A stretch of DNA of 64,000 nucleotides from Montifringilla adamsi. Its lineage: Eukaryota > Chordata > Aves > Passeriformes > Passeridae. Where the stretch lies: the NCBI GenBank assembly GCA_017590115.1, contig JAGGNK010008781.1, positions 4,815,371 through 4,879,370 of the forward strand. The letters are read 5' to 3'. Every line of letters starts with the position of its first letter. Within the stretch, counting starts at the first letter, position 1. The notes beneath the pieces were generated by a model. That model worked only from the letters and a program-made list of their open reading frames with translations, was not told the DNA's origin and did not search any database. This document shows, piece by piece, positions 1 through 10,024 of this stretch. A program made the translations under genes and the position numbers.

Positions 1-968
1 AATAAGATCCTGGCCCATGAGGAGCTGCAGGTTCCTGTTGGGGCCGTGTGTCCAGCCAGCCCTGCCTGGCAGGGACATGAGGGACTCTGTGTCTGTCTGT
101 CCACTGGATGGATCCCGTTCTCTGCATCCAAAGCATCCTTTGAGTCTGGATTCATATTTAAAACTCTGCTCTCTGGCACTGTCACCATCCAGGGCCACCA
201 CCCCGTGGCACCAAGGTGCCCATCCGTGCCACTCACCCCTGGCAGAGCTGCTGTGCCACAGTGTTGGGAGCATTGGCACCGTGGTTGAGCACAGCCAAGG
301 CAGAGTTAAATTCCCTCCTCACACTTCTCCAGGTCAGAGTATATTTGCTTGGATTTTACATTGGAATTTGAAATCCACAGCCACAAGGAAACATTTATTT
401 TCTTGCCCTTCAATGATCAAACAAGTGGCGCCGAGGCACAAGGAAGCGGAGTTTCCATTAGGAGAACTGTTTTCTTTTTGCTGTAAAATATCAAATATTT
501 TGACATTTCCATCAGACTTTCCTTTGTATCAAAGCTGCAATTGCAGAACAATCTTAAGGCATTCAGACTTCAGAGGTTTGTGCGTTTCTGAGCACTCCTT
601 CCTTTACAAGGGGACACTTCTGAAGGGATGTGTGATTTCTCTCTCAGAGACCAAAGGAAAGGGAATAAAAACAAGAGCCCTGGGAGGGCTCCGGGGGAGC
701 GGCTGTGGGAGGGTGGATCTCCAAGCTGATCCTCTCCCAGGAGCTGCAGTGTCCCGGAGGGTGGGTGAGCTCCTGAACATTGGGGCATCATCGTCATCAT
801 CATCATCATCACACCCACCCCGTGCCCGCAGGATGGTGTCCCTGAGAGACAGGATCCAATTCACCTCCCCAAAGTGGCTGGAAAGGGAAAGCAGCTGCTT
901 CTCTCCGAGGCAAAGCTCCTGCCCAGGTCCTGTCCCAGCCTGACAGGGGACAGATCCATTTTTAGAGA
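1..968. other. Gene-free single-copy sequence
   Basis: Mixed GC-rich sequence with no recognisable gene. A plus-strand frame stays open for 308 codons (17-943), but its product has no domain, is serine-rich only where it crosses a TCA microsatellite, and has no plausible splice or promoter context. A more AT-rich stretch at 320-560 could be regulatory, but nothing specific supports that. Confidence 0.6.
786..812. repeat. (ATC)n microsatellite
   Basis: About nine trinucleotide units of CAT/TCA with one interruption (a CGT near 792). This tract explains the Ser run and the Asp/Met runs in the open frames that cross it. Confidence 0.9.
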
Positions 969-1215
969 GTCACAGAACCATTAAGGCTGACAAAGACCTC
1001 CAATAGTGCCGTGCCAGGACCATGAAGGGCCAACTTCACTCGTTGTTTGAGCATCTCCAGGGATGGTGCCTCCATCACTTCCCCAGGGAGCCTGTTTGTG
1101 GGGTGTCTGAGCAAAGTCACCCCCAAAGCTGCCGGGGGCACCCTGGGAGGACGCTGTGTGTCCCTGCCGCCCCAGGTGGGTCCCCTCGCAGGGCTGTGTG
1201 ACTGACACCATTCCT
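969..1215 (-). mobile_element. CR1 LINE 3'-end fragment
   Basis: Read on the minus strand this matches the avian CR1 3' end. The plus strand opens with the reverse complement of the terminal signature (CACAGAACCATTAAGG..., then AAAGACCTC), followed by the usual block around CTCCAGGGATGGTG and CCCAGGGAGCCTGTT. The copy is 5'-truncated, as most CR1s are, and diverged. The boundary near 1215 is approximate. No coding capacity remains. Confidence 0.8.
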
Positions 1216-1364
1216 TCTCTCTGCTTTAATCAAAGAGTGCCTGCAATCCCTGGCATTCCAGGAGTGACCTGAGCCCTTCAGTGAGGGAGTAGATGGCAGC
1301 AAAATCTTTGCAGCCACTTTGCAGCACTTTGCCAGTCCCTGGCCGTGCTGCCCACACCCGCCAC

Positions 1365-1370
1365 AGGGCA
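1365..1370. repeat. Left target-site duplication (AGGGCA)
   Basis: AGGGCA directly abuts the 5' end of the tRNA-like sequence. Its partner CGGGCA lies at 1862-1867, directly beyond the TG terminus of the LTR. Five of six bases match. A 6-bp duplication is the usual size for beta-like (ERVK-type) retroviral integrations. Confidence 0.6.
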
Positions 1371-1449
1371 GCCTGGTTAGCTCAGTCAGTAGAGCATGAG
1401 ACTCTTATTAATCTCAGGGTTGTGGGTTTGAGCCCTATGTTGGGTGCCA
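1371..1449 (+). pseudogene. tRNA-Lys(CTT)-like sequence with 3' CCA, not functional
   Basis: Read on the plus strand, 1371-1446 aligns along its whole length with vertebrate tRNA-Lys-CTT. The A-box region TAGCTCAGTCAGTAGAGC, the anticodon arm TGAGA-CTCTT...TCTCA, and T-arm GGGTTTGAGCCC are all visible, and CCA follows at 1447-1449. CCA is added after transcription, so its presence in DNA points to copying from a mature tRNA. Three extra bases (TTA/ATT) enlarge the anticodon loop to 10 nt. Most base differences from the functional gene are C-to-T or G-to-A at former CpG sites (for example TTCG to TTTG in the B box). It is very unlikely to make a working tRNA; the T-loop C56 is lost. Confidence 0.85.
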
Positions 1450-1451
1450 GC

Positions 1452-1861
1452 TGTAAAGGCTGATGTCTCTGGACCCTTCAGGTCTGACCCAGCTAGCTCT
1501 GGACCCTGGCCCCTCACAGCCTTTACAAGGAAAAAAGTAAAAGACCTAGAGGTGCTCTTCTCCTCGGGACCAAAAATCCCACAGCTTTATTGTGGAATTA
1601 CTCCAGGGCGTCCGAGATGGGAAAAGAGCAAAGGAGAAGAAGAGGGCGAGGGTCTTGTCCCAGGAGATTTTAATCCCGGGGGAATGGAGGGTGGAGGACA
1701 GGGATGCAAGTGAGGAGGGAGCGAGGGGAGGAGTAAACCTGGAAAACACCACCACCATGGGGCTTTGGGGGGAGAATGGGACAAACGGTGGGATCAGTGC
1801 AAATTGCCAAACACCCAGTGCAAAAACAACAGCTAAATAAACTGTTTAGTGCAATACAACA
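1452..1861 (-). mobile_element. Endogenous retrovirus LTR, beta/ERVK-like, 410 bp
   Basis: Termini read TGTTGT...TTTACA on the minus strand. A TATA-like ATTAAAAT lies at about 1674-1666 and a poly(A) signal AATAAA at 1591-1586, about 80 bp further on. The remaining 130 bp up to the CA end fits R-U5. Within U5 an 11-bp inverted repeat (1452-1462 with 1517-1527) could fold as a stem. The GC dinucleotide and TGGCACCC that follow resemble the primer-binding-site junction of tRNA-Lys-primed viruses. I recognise the type but cannot name the exact family. Confidence 0.65.
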
Positions 1862-1867
1862 CGGGCA
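1862..1867. repeat. Right target-site duplication (CGGGCA)
   Basis: Partner of AGGGCA at 1365-1370, directly outside the U3 end of the LTR. One mismatch at the first base; GGGCA is exact. Confidence 0.6.
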
Positions 1868-2144
1868 GTCTGCCCTGCTCACAGGTGCCCTGCTGTCCCC
1901 ACGGCCACGTGGGACCTGGAGGGACCCGCAGCACCTGTGAGCAGCCACAGCTGGCAGGGCACATCCCAAAGGGAATTGGGCCAGGGATGATCAGCAGGCG
2001 CAGGTCTGAGGGGTCAGCAGGAGCCAATTCCCACGGGGGATCACGCTGCCACCAGCCCAGCTCGGTCCCACACGGAGTGGGAGCAAAACTGGAGCGAATC
2101 CTGGAGCCCCTGCAGGCAAGGTTCCATGTGCTCCCCGCATGTAA
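1868..2144. other. Gene-free GC-rich sequence
   Basis: Single-copy GC-rich sequence between the composite LTR insertion and an AT-rich block. No gene, repeat or motif stands out. Confidence 0.5.
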
Positions 2145-3240
2145 ATGACTTCCAGAGTAAAACTGCTTTGAAGTTGCTGTTTATCTCGCTCTGATAACAA
2201 TCTGCTTCATTTCTTGTGTCAAAGTAATTAGAGTGTAATTACTTTTATTTATTTTTTTTAGTAACAGGTACTAGAATTGCTGCAGGGCTCCAGAGGAGCC
2301 GGGGGAATCCTGCTCCTCCACTTCCAGCCCTTCCTCTCTGCTTGCTGCCTTCATCTTCCTCTCCCTCCCCATCCCCTGCTTGTTCTCTGAGTGTTTGGAC
2401 TTCTTTTCTCTCGCCTGTTTGTGCCTGTCTTCAGTTTCTCCTTTTCTGTTTGTTTTCTCTAGACATCAATTTTTCATGCTGGAGAGCCGAGGATAATTAA
2501 TTAATGATTCATAGGAATGCTGTGGCTATAATATAATGAGGGGATGGTTCATAACCTGTTGCAGAGGCAGTTACCAGTAATTTCAGAATAATTAAGCGAT
2601 GGTTTTAGCACATTTCAAAAGCCCTTCTAGAATCAAGGAGACGGGCAAATTTATTTCTCTCAAAACACTCAGGGACACCCCTTGGTGGCACAGGCAGCAT
2701 TTCCAAGCTCCTGCTGTGGACCATGGGCTGGGGAGGATCCTGTCCTGTGGACCCTCTGGCTTCAAGTCCCCTCTTTGAAACTCCATCACTCCCACATCTT
2801 CCCCACCCAAGCCAAGCAGATTTTTTCCCTTTTTCCCCCCTTTTATTTTTATTTTTAGTACCACAGGGTGTTACAACCAGCCTTCCTATTAGAGGCTAGA
2901 CATATTCAGAGCCTTAATGATAGATTAAATACCAAATACCTTAACATTTGAAAAATGACATTTATTATACAGAGTTGTAAATAGAGGGAAAAATGACAAT
3001 AGAACACAGTGTAGATCTTACACAAACTGCACTGGCTCTGTGTAATGACTATGATAATGTCAGTGCTAACAAGCAGATAATTGGCATCACTGAGATAATT
3101 TTTGGCACCTTATGCAGAGGGGAAACTGCTCTGCATAATTATTTTACCTAGGAATATTCTTCATTTAACAGGTCCATTTGCATAACGGTTGGAACTTTTT
3201 AAGCTGTACAGGGCGTTTAACATGTTGATTTGTTTTATCC
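2145..3240. other. AT-rich block, candidate conserved noncoding element(s)
   Basis: An AT-rich stretch interrupted by GC-rich sequence at 2280-2440 and 2640-2810. It carries TAATTAATTAAT (2494-2505), several TAATTA/ATAATT cores, an octamer ATTTGCAT (3176-3183) and a 10-bp inverted repeat (3110-3138). This motif mix is typical of vertebrate developmental enhancers, but the assignment is from composition only. No reading frame of note. Confidence 0.4.
3110..3138. repeat. 10-bp inverted repeat, 9-nt loop
   Basis: TTATGCAGAG (3110-3119) and CTCTGCATAA (3129-3138) are exact reverse complements around a 9-base centre. Each arm holds a TATGCA octamer-like half, so it could be a paired homeodomain/POU site as well as a stem. 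Confidence 0.7.
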
Positions 3241-4826
3241 ACAAAACAACTGTTTATTCATGAGAACTGGCACCTGAGGACTTTTGTAATGAGGCCACAG
3301 TGACCCAGTTGGAAGCACCAGCCTTTTATTGGATTTACAGGTCCAGGTGGAAGCAGGATTAGCCAACCTCTCACAAACACCTCCCAGGCTTTTATAGACA
3401 TTGTAATACTGACTCATTCTCTGTAGTAAAACTTTATTTCTTTAGCGACAAAAGTTGATCACTCCAGTGTTTCCCTGCTGCTGCAGGCACTGCTCTGGGG
3501 CTGCAGCTCCCTGTGTCCCCAGGATGGTGACACAAAACCAGGAGAATTCTCCTCAAGCTTCCAAAGCCCATCAAACCATGCACATCCCTGCCTGCAGTCA
3601 GGCAGGGGGTGTGACAAATCACAGAGCGGGGGTGAAGTATCCAAAATTGATGCAGGAATTGTGCTGGGAGGGGGTGAGGGTTGGCAGAGCAGAGCTCAGT
3701 GCTGCTCTCAGCCCCGGATCTCAGCACAAGCAGCACTGACAGGTCAGGCTGAGGAGCTCTTGGGGTCAGCCAATGACCCTGCAAGACCGTGCCAAGCTGT
3801 CTGGAAAAGGAAAAGAAGAAGTCTGGAAAAGGAAAAGCTGCTGGACACCAGCCTTGGACTTCCATGGCAGGCAGATCCCTGGCCAAGGTCCAGGTGTGTT
3901 CCAAGGCTCAGAGCATCCCACATCCATCTGCCTGAGCTGCCCTGGCTGGAGGGAGCCTCCTGTACTTGCCAGATCTGAGCTGACCAGAGCACTGTTTGTC
4001 CCATCCCAAGAACATTTCCAAAGCAGGGAATGATCTCTGGGTGTTCTGTACTCAAACCTCCGTGTGTTCATCCCTCTGCAGGAGCCACAGCAGCTCTGCC
4101 ATGGAAAAGCTGAAATTCCCCCCAGCTTTCACTGATGCTTCCTTGGTTTCTCCTGCTCTGTTTCTGTACGTGCTGGCAATCCATTCCCATAGTCAGGGAA
4201 GCTCCAGCCTCTCTCTGACAAACACTTTACATCCCTCAGAGCCCTCACGACCTCCTGAGAGAACACCAAGTGCTGCTGGGCCTTGGGGTGGTGATTTCCA
4301 TGAGAGGGATCAGCATCAGCAGGGCCAGGTCTGCCAGGGACAGGCCTGTCCCCACTCTGGGGTCTGGCACAGGGGGGTGACCTGGGCACTGGAGCAGCAG
4401 GAGGAGCTGGCAGGAAGGGTGGGGGATGTGGGATTTGTGCCAGAGGCAGGGCTGTGTTGTCATGGGAACCTCACTCTCCCACCTGTGCACATCTCCCCTG
4501 ACCTTGGTCAAGTCATTTCATGCCTCTGCTGCTCAGAGCAGGGCCCTGGCTCTGCCTCACACAGCCACGCTCTGACCTGGGCTCTGAGGAGCCTCCCAAA
4601 GCCCAGTGGAGCCTCTGCCTTTGCAGAGTCCCAACCTGGAATTCCCCACCCATGCAGCTTGCAGAAGACCAGCTGCTGCCCCCACACCTCCTCTCCCACA
4701 GCCTTTCATCTGCTCCACCTCAAGGAAAACTTAAATTTGCTGTAAGTTATCCTCTGAACCTGCACATATCAATTTCCCTCTGAAAAAGCCAGTGGTGTGA
4801 CTCATTTGACCACGTATTAACCTCGT
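3241..4826. other. Gene-free sequence
   Basis: Single-copy sequence, AT-rich to about 3440 and then GC-rich. A small direct repeat (GTCTGGAAAAGGAAAAG at 3799-3815 and 3821-3837) is visible. Open frames on both strands (up to 249 codons) overlap each other and show no domain. Confidence 0.5.
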
Positions 4827-5257
4827 CCAGATGTGAGCAGGTGTATGCCCAGCTGTGTGCAGGTGTACATGCCAGATGTGTGCAGGTGAACATGCCAGAT
4901 GTGTGCAGGTGAACATGCCAGATGTGTGCAGGTGAACATGCCAGATGTGTGCAGGTGAACATGCCAGATGTGTGCAGGTGAACATGCCAGATGTGTGCAG
5001 GTGAACATGCCAGATGTGTGCAGGTGAACATGCCAGATGTGTGCAGGTGTACTTGTCAGATGGGTGCTGGTGTGTATCCAGATGTGTGTCAGTGTATATC
5101 CAGCTGTGTGCAGGTGTATATCCAGATGTGTGCAGGGGCATGCCCAGATGTGTGCAGGTGTATACCCAGCTGTGTGCAGGTGTATATCCAAATGTGTGCC
5201 AGTGTATATCCAGATGTGTGCAGGTGTATATCCAGATGTGTGCAGGTCTATGCCCAC
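4827..5257. repeat. 23/22-bp minisatellite, about 19 units
   Basis: Tandem units with the core CCAGATGTGTGCAGGTG. Up to about 5067 the unit is 23 bp (AGGTGAACATGCCAGATGTGTGC type); from there on most units are 22 bp, with TATATCCAG replacing AACATGCCAG. Frames are open across the array on both strands (for example 184 codons on the minus strand) and encode only repeats such as HTSG/PAHIW. There are no variable spacers, so this is not a CRISPR array. Confidence 0.95.
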
Positions 5258-6302
5258 AGGCACAGCTGCCTCTGCCCCTCTGCAAACTCAGGGGCCAGCA
5301 ATTTTCAGCTCAGCCAACTGTTTTTAGGTTAAATCCCATTTTTTTCCCAAACAAGGCTGTTGCTTTCAGCGAAGGCAGGTCTGTAACGTTTCCAGTGAGA
5401 TGTTAAACTCCTGCCTGTGTTTTGATGAGGTGTCCCTGAGCTTCACTCTGGCACATTTGCTGGGAGGAAGAGCCTGTACCACGGCGAGGGACACGGAGCC
5501 AATCCATCACACTCTGGGGCTTTCAAGGCCATCTCACTGGCCTCTAATGCTCTGCAAAATGGTTCATTCTCTGCTGGTTTATAAACTTGATGTGCAGCCT
5601 GCCAGCTCCCAGCTCCCACCCAGAGCCCTGAGTGATCCTTGCCAGCCAGGCCCAGTTCGTGCCAGCAAAACCCGTGGGCATTTCTAATGGTTTCAGCTCA
5701 TCTGCTGCATTAAAACATCCTACACACCCAAGTTAAATCTACAGCCTCACCTGCCCAGAGAGAGGTGTCCAGCCTTGCAGGGATCAGCTGGAAGGCGCTG
5801 TGCTGTCCCTCACTGAAGGACTGCAATTACAGCCTCCCAGTCCGCCCACGAGCTCAACACCCCTTTCTTTATGACTCTGCCAGCCCATCTGTCTCAGAGC
5901 CCGAGACCACACTCACTCCTGTTGGGATTTTCTCCTCTCCAATTCCCAAGTCAGCTCTCGTTCAGTGGGGAGATTTATTACTCCTCCTCCGTGCTCCCTG
6001 GCTCCGTGCCATGGCAGGGGAACAGCAGCTCAGGCAATATTCCAAGGGCCAGGAACTGCAATCCTGGGCTGGCACATGGCACTGTGTCAGGAGGTTTGGT
6101 GTTACAGGGGTTGATCAGCACCAAATCTCTGCTCCTTGCCCTGGGGAGTGTCTCGGGGGGTGTCACAGCTGTGTCAAAGTACAGGAGGAGGGCTTCAGAT
6201 TCCCCTGCCTTGTCTGAGGATGGGCTGGAAGTGTTGGGTGGGAGAGGGGTGAAAGTAAAACTCATCCCAGAGCTGTGGGGCGGAGGCAGGGCCCTGGCCA
6301 GG
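5258..6302. other. Gene-free sequence
   Basis: GC-rich single-copy sequence. Nothing recognisable apart from short chance open frames on both strands. Confidence 0.5.
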
Positions 6303-6767
6303 GGCTGTGTGGTCCGTGACAATGCCCTGTGTCAGTGCCATGAGAGACACAGTACCCTGGTACGGCATCACAGATGCTCTGTGGAATCCCCAGCTCCAGA
6401 GGGGCAGCTGGAAGGTCGTGGCACCAGTAAGGGGTGGAGTTATGGAGAGAAAACAGCCTGGGTGAGGCTTTCTTCAGCTGGGTGAGGAGAGGGGGAGAGG
6501 GGCAAACTTTGCAAAATCCTGTGGGTGCCATGCGGCTGTGTGGTCCGTGACAATGCCCTGAGTGTGTCAGTGCCATGAGAGACACAGTACCCTGGTACGG
6601 CATCACAGATGCTCTGTGGAATCCCCAGCTCCAGAGGGGCAGCTGGAAGGTCGTGGCACCAGTAATGGGTGGAGTTATGGAGAGAAAACAGCCTGGGTGA
6701 GGCTTTCTTCAGCTGGGTGAGGAGAGGGGGAGAGGGGCAAACTTTGCAAAATCCTGTGGGTGCCATG
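6303..6767. repeat. Tandem duplication of a ~231-bp segment
   Basis: Two head-to-tail copies, 6303-6533 and 6534-6767. They are nearly identical: the second has a 4-bp insertion (AGTG within CCCTGAGTGTGTCAG) and a change from AAGGGGTGG to AATGGGTGG about 130 bp into the unit. The high identity implies a recent event, or a local assembly duplication. The unit carries no gene; overlapping minus-strand frames of 114-122 codons merely repeat each other. Confidence 0.95.
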
Positions 6768-8231
6768 GCACAGGAATCCAGCCTGGGCAGGGGAGCAGTC
6801 CTGGCCATGGAGCCACAGGGGAGAACTGTAGGCTCTAGCTGTTTTCCTTGTCCAGCTGATGGAGCCCATCTCCATTCAAGATGCTGAGGACATTATTGAT
6901 CTAAACAAGTTGTCAGTGAAGGAAAAGTTGTAATTGCTGCTGTAGTTGCATTGTAACACACCAGCCCCGAAGGGAAATTAAAGTTTGGAGCTAATAGGGT
7001 TGTATGATCCTTCAACCTTTGATGTATTGAATCTGGAGCAGCCCCTGGAATACTGATTTGATGCACAAAGGATCATTTTTAACAGCAGCTGCACCTCCAG
7101 GTCCTCTGATCCAATTCTCCCTCAATCCCACTGCCAGGCAAGAGAATGGCTCACAGTGCATCTTCCCCCTCTGCCCCTGGGCCTCTTCCTTCAGCTCCCA
7201 CGGTTCTGTGCACCCCTGGCTCTTGCTGCAGGAATAAAACTTGCAGGAATGATGGCTGGGATAAGGCAGCACTGCCTGTGGGAGGGGACAGGAAAAAGCT
7301 TATGGAGGGATTCCTGGGATTCCAGCTTGTGCCTGCTGCTGCACCTCCATCCAGGGAATGTGTTCTGCAGCAGGAGCACCAGTCCTGCACTCCGTGCTGG
7401 CTGAGGGTGCCAGTGTCCTGCCCAGCCAGGATTTCCTTAAAGAGGGAATTACAGATATTTCTGAGCAGAACTGCAGCTCCCCATCAATCACCTGCAATTA
7501 GAAAGCAGGGATCTGCCAAACAGCCACTCCCCGAAGGCTGCTAATCAGGGAAGTTAATAGTCCTCAGGTCCTGGTTTGGGAAGTGCCTGGGGCTGTGAGC
7601 CCAGGGCTGGGCTCTGCGTTCTCAGCATGTCCGGAGCAGAGAACAGGGCTGAGCCCCCAAAACTGCCCGTGACCCCCCAGCCCCACACTGAGCCCTGCTT
7701 TCCCAGCACCTCCCAGTCCCACTGCCCTCCAGCGCTGGATCTCACCACGCCTTCACACAGACACTTTAATTCCAGGTTATGAACACGCCCTCTCTAATTG
7801 CTTCAGTTAATTAGCACTCCGATGACGCCACAGGTTCATCGAGGGAGCAGCCCACGAGGATGTGCTGCTGTCCCTGCCCACCACTGCCGTGGCAGAGGGG
7901 ACCCCACTTCATCACTGCCCAGCAGGTCAGGGATGTGCCCTGGCTCCTAAATCCCTGCTGAGGCCAGCAGGCAATTTAGACCTGAGTGCAGCAACTAATT
8001 AAATCAATATAAGCTAATGAACAGCAATTAGAGGTCCAGCTAGGCACATCTTCTCTGGTAAATACTGCTTCTCTCCCAACGGGAAGCTCTTTTTTAATAA
8101 TCTGTTTGTGTTTCATTTCCAGGAGCTGTAATTCCCCACAGAAGCAATTTGGGAAAGTGATTTGTTTGTCTGTATAATTGCTAAAGCACTTCGTTAGGCT
8201 TGTTTGTTTTTCCTTGCTCCTGCTGCTAGAC
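6768..8231. other. Gene-free sequence
   Basis: Mostly GC-rich single-copy sequence, with AT-rich segments at 6890-7030 and 7970-8200 that contain CAATTAG and TTAATTAG-like cores. No gene seen. Confidence 0.5.
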
Positions 8232-8301
8232 GGAAGGAAGGAAGGAAGGAAGGAAGGAAGGAAGGAAGGAAGGAAGGAAGGAAGGAAGGAAGGAAGGAAG
8301 G
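8232..8301. repeat. (GGAA)n microsatellite
   Basis: About 17 uninterrupted GGAA units, 70 bp of pure purine on the plus strand. Such tracts can adopt triplex DNA and can serve as clustered ETS-factor sites. It explains the KEGR repeat codons in the overlapping frame. Confidence 0.97.
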
Positions 8302-10024
8302 ACACAGTAAAAGAAGCCAGGGTTTTTTCCTAAATTTCTGGGTGTCTTTTGCAGCTCCCATATTCCTTCCAACCCAGCCAGGACTCATCTCACCTGCCCC
8401 AGGCTGCCACATGCATGGGAAGGGCTCCTGCACCTCCCCCTGTGAATGCTCCTCAGCACTCACTCATATGAAATTGCAATAACCTTTCAAATTAAACCCT
8501 GCACCTTGTTTATTACCAGTTAAATGCTTCTCTGAGCCTCTGAGCTACGGCAGGCTATGGGACAATGGGAACACGCTCCCATAATTGGATATCTATTGCT
8601 TGTTTAGTGGGCAGCAATTAGACCACAAACGGGTTATGGGCTGGCACAGATTAAATATGACTTTCCACACTTCCTGCAGGGATTAGTTGGTGTTTAATTC
8701 AGCTGTGCTCAAGCTCCCTCTACACCAGGCTCTGGAGGCCATGGCAGCCCCATGCTCTGTTTGTTGGGAGCACTGGAGCCAGGGAAGGAGGAGGATGTTG
8801 GGCACTGCCAAATCCAGAGCTTTGCTTTCCCTCTCTGTCCCTCCTTGGCTGAGCTGCTCCTGTCTCTGTTCCCCATCCCAGCCTCTGGAGTTCCTGGTGT
8901 TTTCCTCATGGCTTTGAGTGCAGACAGACGTGTTTTGACAAGTGGAGATTATCTGAAATAATCCCTCTCGGAGCGAGCGGTTGCTGTACGGAACTTAATT
9001 ATAAATTAATTAATAGCAGCAAATTTACAACAAAAGGTAGAGGGAGAAAGTGGTAGGAGAGATGATTTTTAAGTGAAGGCAGAACCTGGAACAGGCAAAG
9101 CCAAGTAGGAGTCACTCTCCCAGCAAAGCTCTCTCAGCTCTGCAGTGCTGGGCTCACCCCTGGGCTCAGCCTCAGCTCCACACTTCCATCCCTCAGCCTG
9201 GGGCACATAGCTCCCAAATGACCCAATTTCACTTTCTGAAATATCAAATTACAGCCTCTTTTTGTCTGTCCAGTTTCAGTTCTTCTGGAGCAAGGTGGCA
9301 CTGAGGGCTTAAGCAAAACCAAAGGAGCAAGTTAGAATAATTTTATTTAATATAGCAATATAATAATATATCACAGATATAATATAAATTTATGGTTATG
9401 ATTATTGTTATTCAGCCCAGAGAGATGGGCATTTTCTCTGGCCATGGCTCTGGGGCTGGTTTCTCCGTGGCCACTGCACATCCCATCCCACAGGTGACCT
9501 GGTGGCATCAGCAGCCCCAGTTCCCATGGTGAGAGGAGAGAGCTGAATGCCAGATGCTGTTATTCCAGCAGGGAATGCTGCCAGAGCCTGTCCTCAGCAA
9601 ACAGGGAACGATCCCTGATCGATGCCCCCACCCAGGTGTTTGAAAAGCAGTCGCTTTCTTGTCAAAACTTCCACGGCAGCTGTGTGCCAAAGACTCTTAC
9701 TTTTGCTTACAAAACAGTGCTGGGATTTCTCCAGGGAGGCAATGGATTCGGAATTTGTAAAGCTGCTTTCACCAGCACTCAAGCCTGAAAGAGAAGTCGA
9801 GATAAACATTTGCATTTTTATTTTGCCGCTGCAGCTCCCAAGTGGAGATTCACCAAGCCCCTGCTTGTACCTGCTGGCTTTGCTGGTGGAATTGCTCATC
9901 ATTTATAAATGCAGGATTTCCACCACCTCCAGAGAAGTTGCTGGCATCAGTGGGGCTGAGCTGATGGATTTTGGTGGGAATTTCTAATTGAAATGCCATT
10001 AGGATAAACAAATTAGGATTTACA
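8302..10024. other. Gene-free sequence with AT-rich islands
   Basis: AT-rich islands at 8470-8690 and 8930-9060 (TTAATTATAAATTAATTAATAG near 8995) and an extremely AT-rich patch at 9335-9410. An octamer ATTTGCAT lies at 9808-9815. The rest is GC-rich single-copy sequence. These islands are weak enhancer candidates; no gene is visible. Confidence 0.4.

Larger units (their letters stand above)
1371..1861 (-). mobile_element. Composite insertion: LTR plus full-length primer tRNA-Lys copy
   Basis: On the minus strand the order is: a 410-bp LTR (1861 to 1452, starting TGTTGT and ending TTTACA), a 2-nt GC spacer, then the complement of a complete tRNA-Lys including CCA (1449 to 1371). The spacing is that of an LTR and its primer-binding site, but homology to the tRNA continues well past the usual 18 nt to the exact tRNA 5' end. 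There a near-perfect 6-bp repeat (AGGGCA/CGGGCA) closes the unit. Inference: plus-strand strong-stop DNA that copied the whole primer tRNA was integrated. No viral gene is present. The alternative is a tRNA pseudogene lying by chance beside a solo LTR, but the coincident boundaries argue against it. Confidence 0.65.

Noticed and set aside
17..943. 308-codon open frame at the left edge
   Set aside because: No domain; serine run comes from a TCA microsatellite; composition matches noncoding GC-rich DNA.
1371..1446. Functional tRNA-Lys gene
   Set aside because: Anticodon loop enlarged by three bases, T-loop C56 lost, CCA encoded in the DNA and acceptor pairs weakened; a retro-copied tRNA fits better.
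3799..3837. Duplicated 17-mer GTCTGGAAAAGGAAAAG
   Set aside because: Too short and simple to interpret beyond slippage.
4827..5257. CRISPR-like array
   Set aside because: Units are contiguous with no unique spacers, and the DNA is vertebrate.
4731..5285. 184-codon minus-strand frame with HTSG/PAHIW repeats
   Set aside because: Translation of the 23/22-bp minisatellite; both strands are open.
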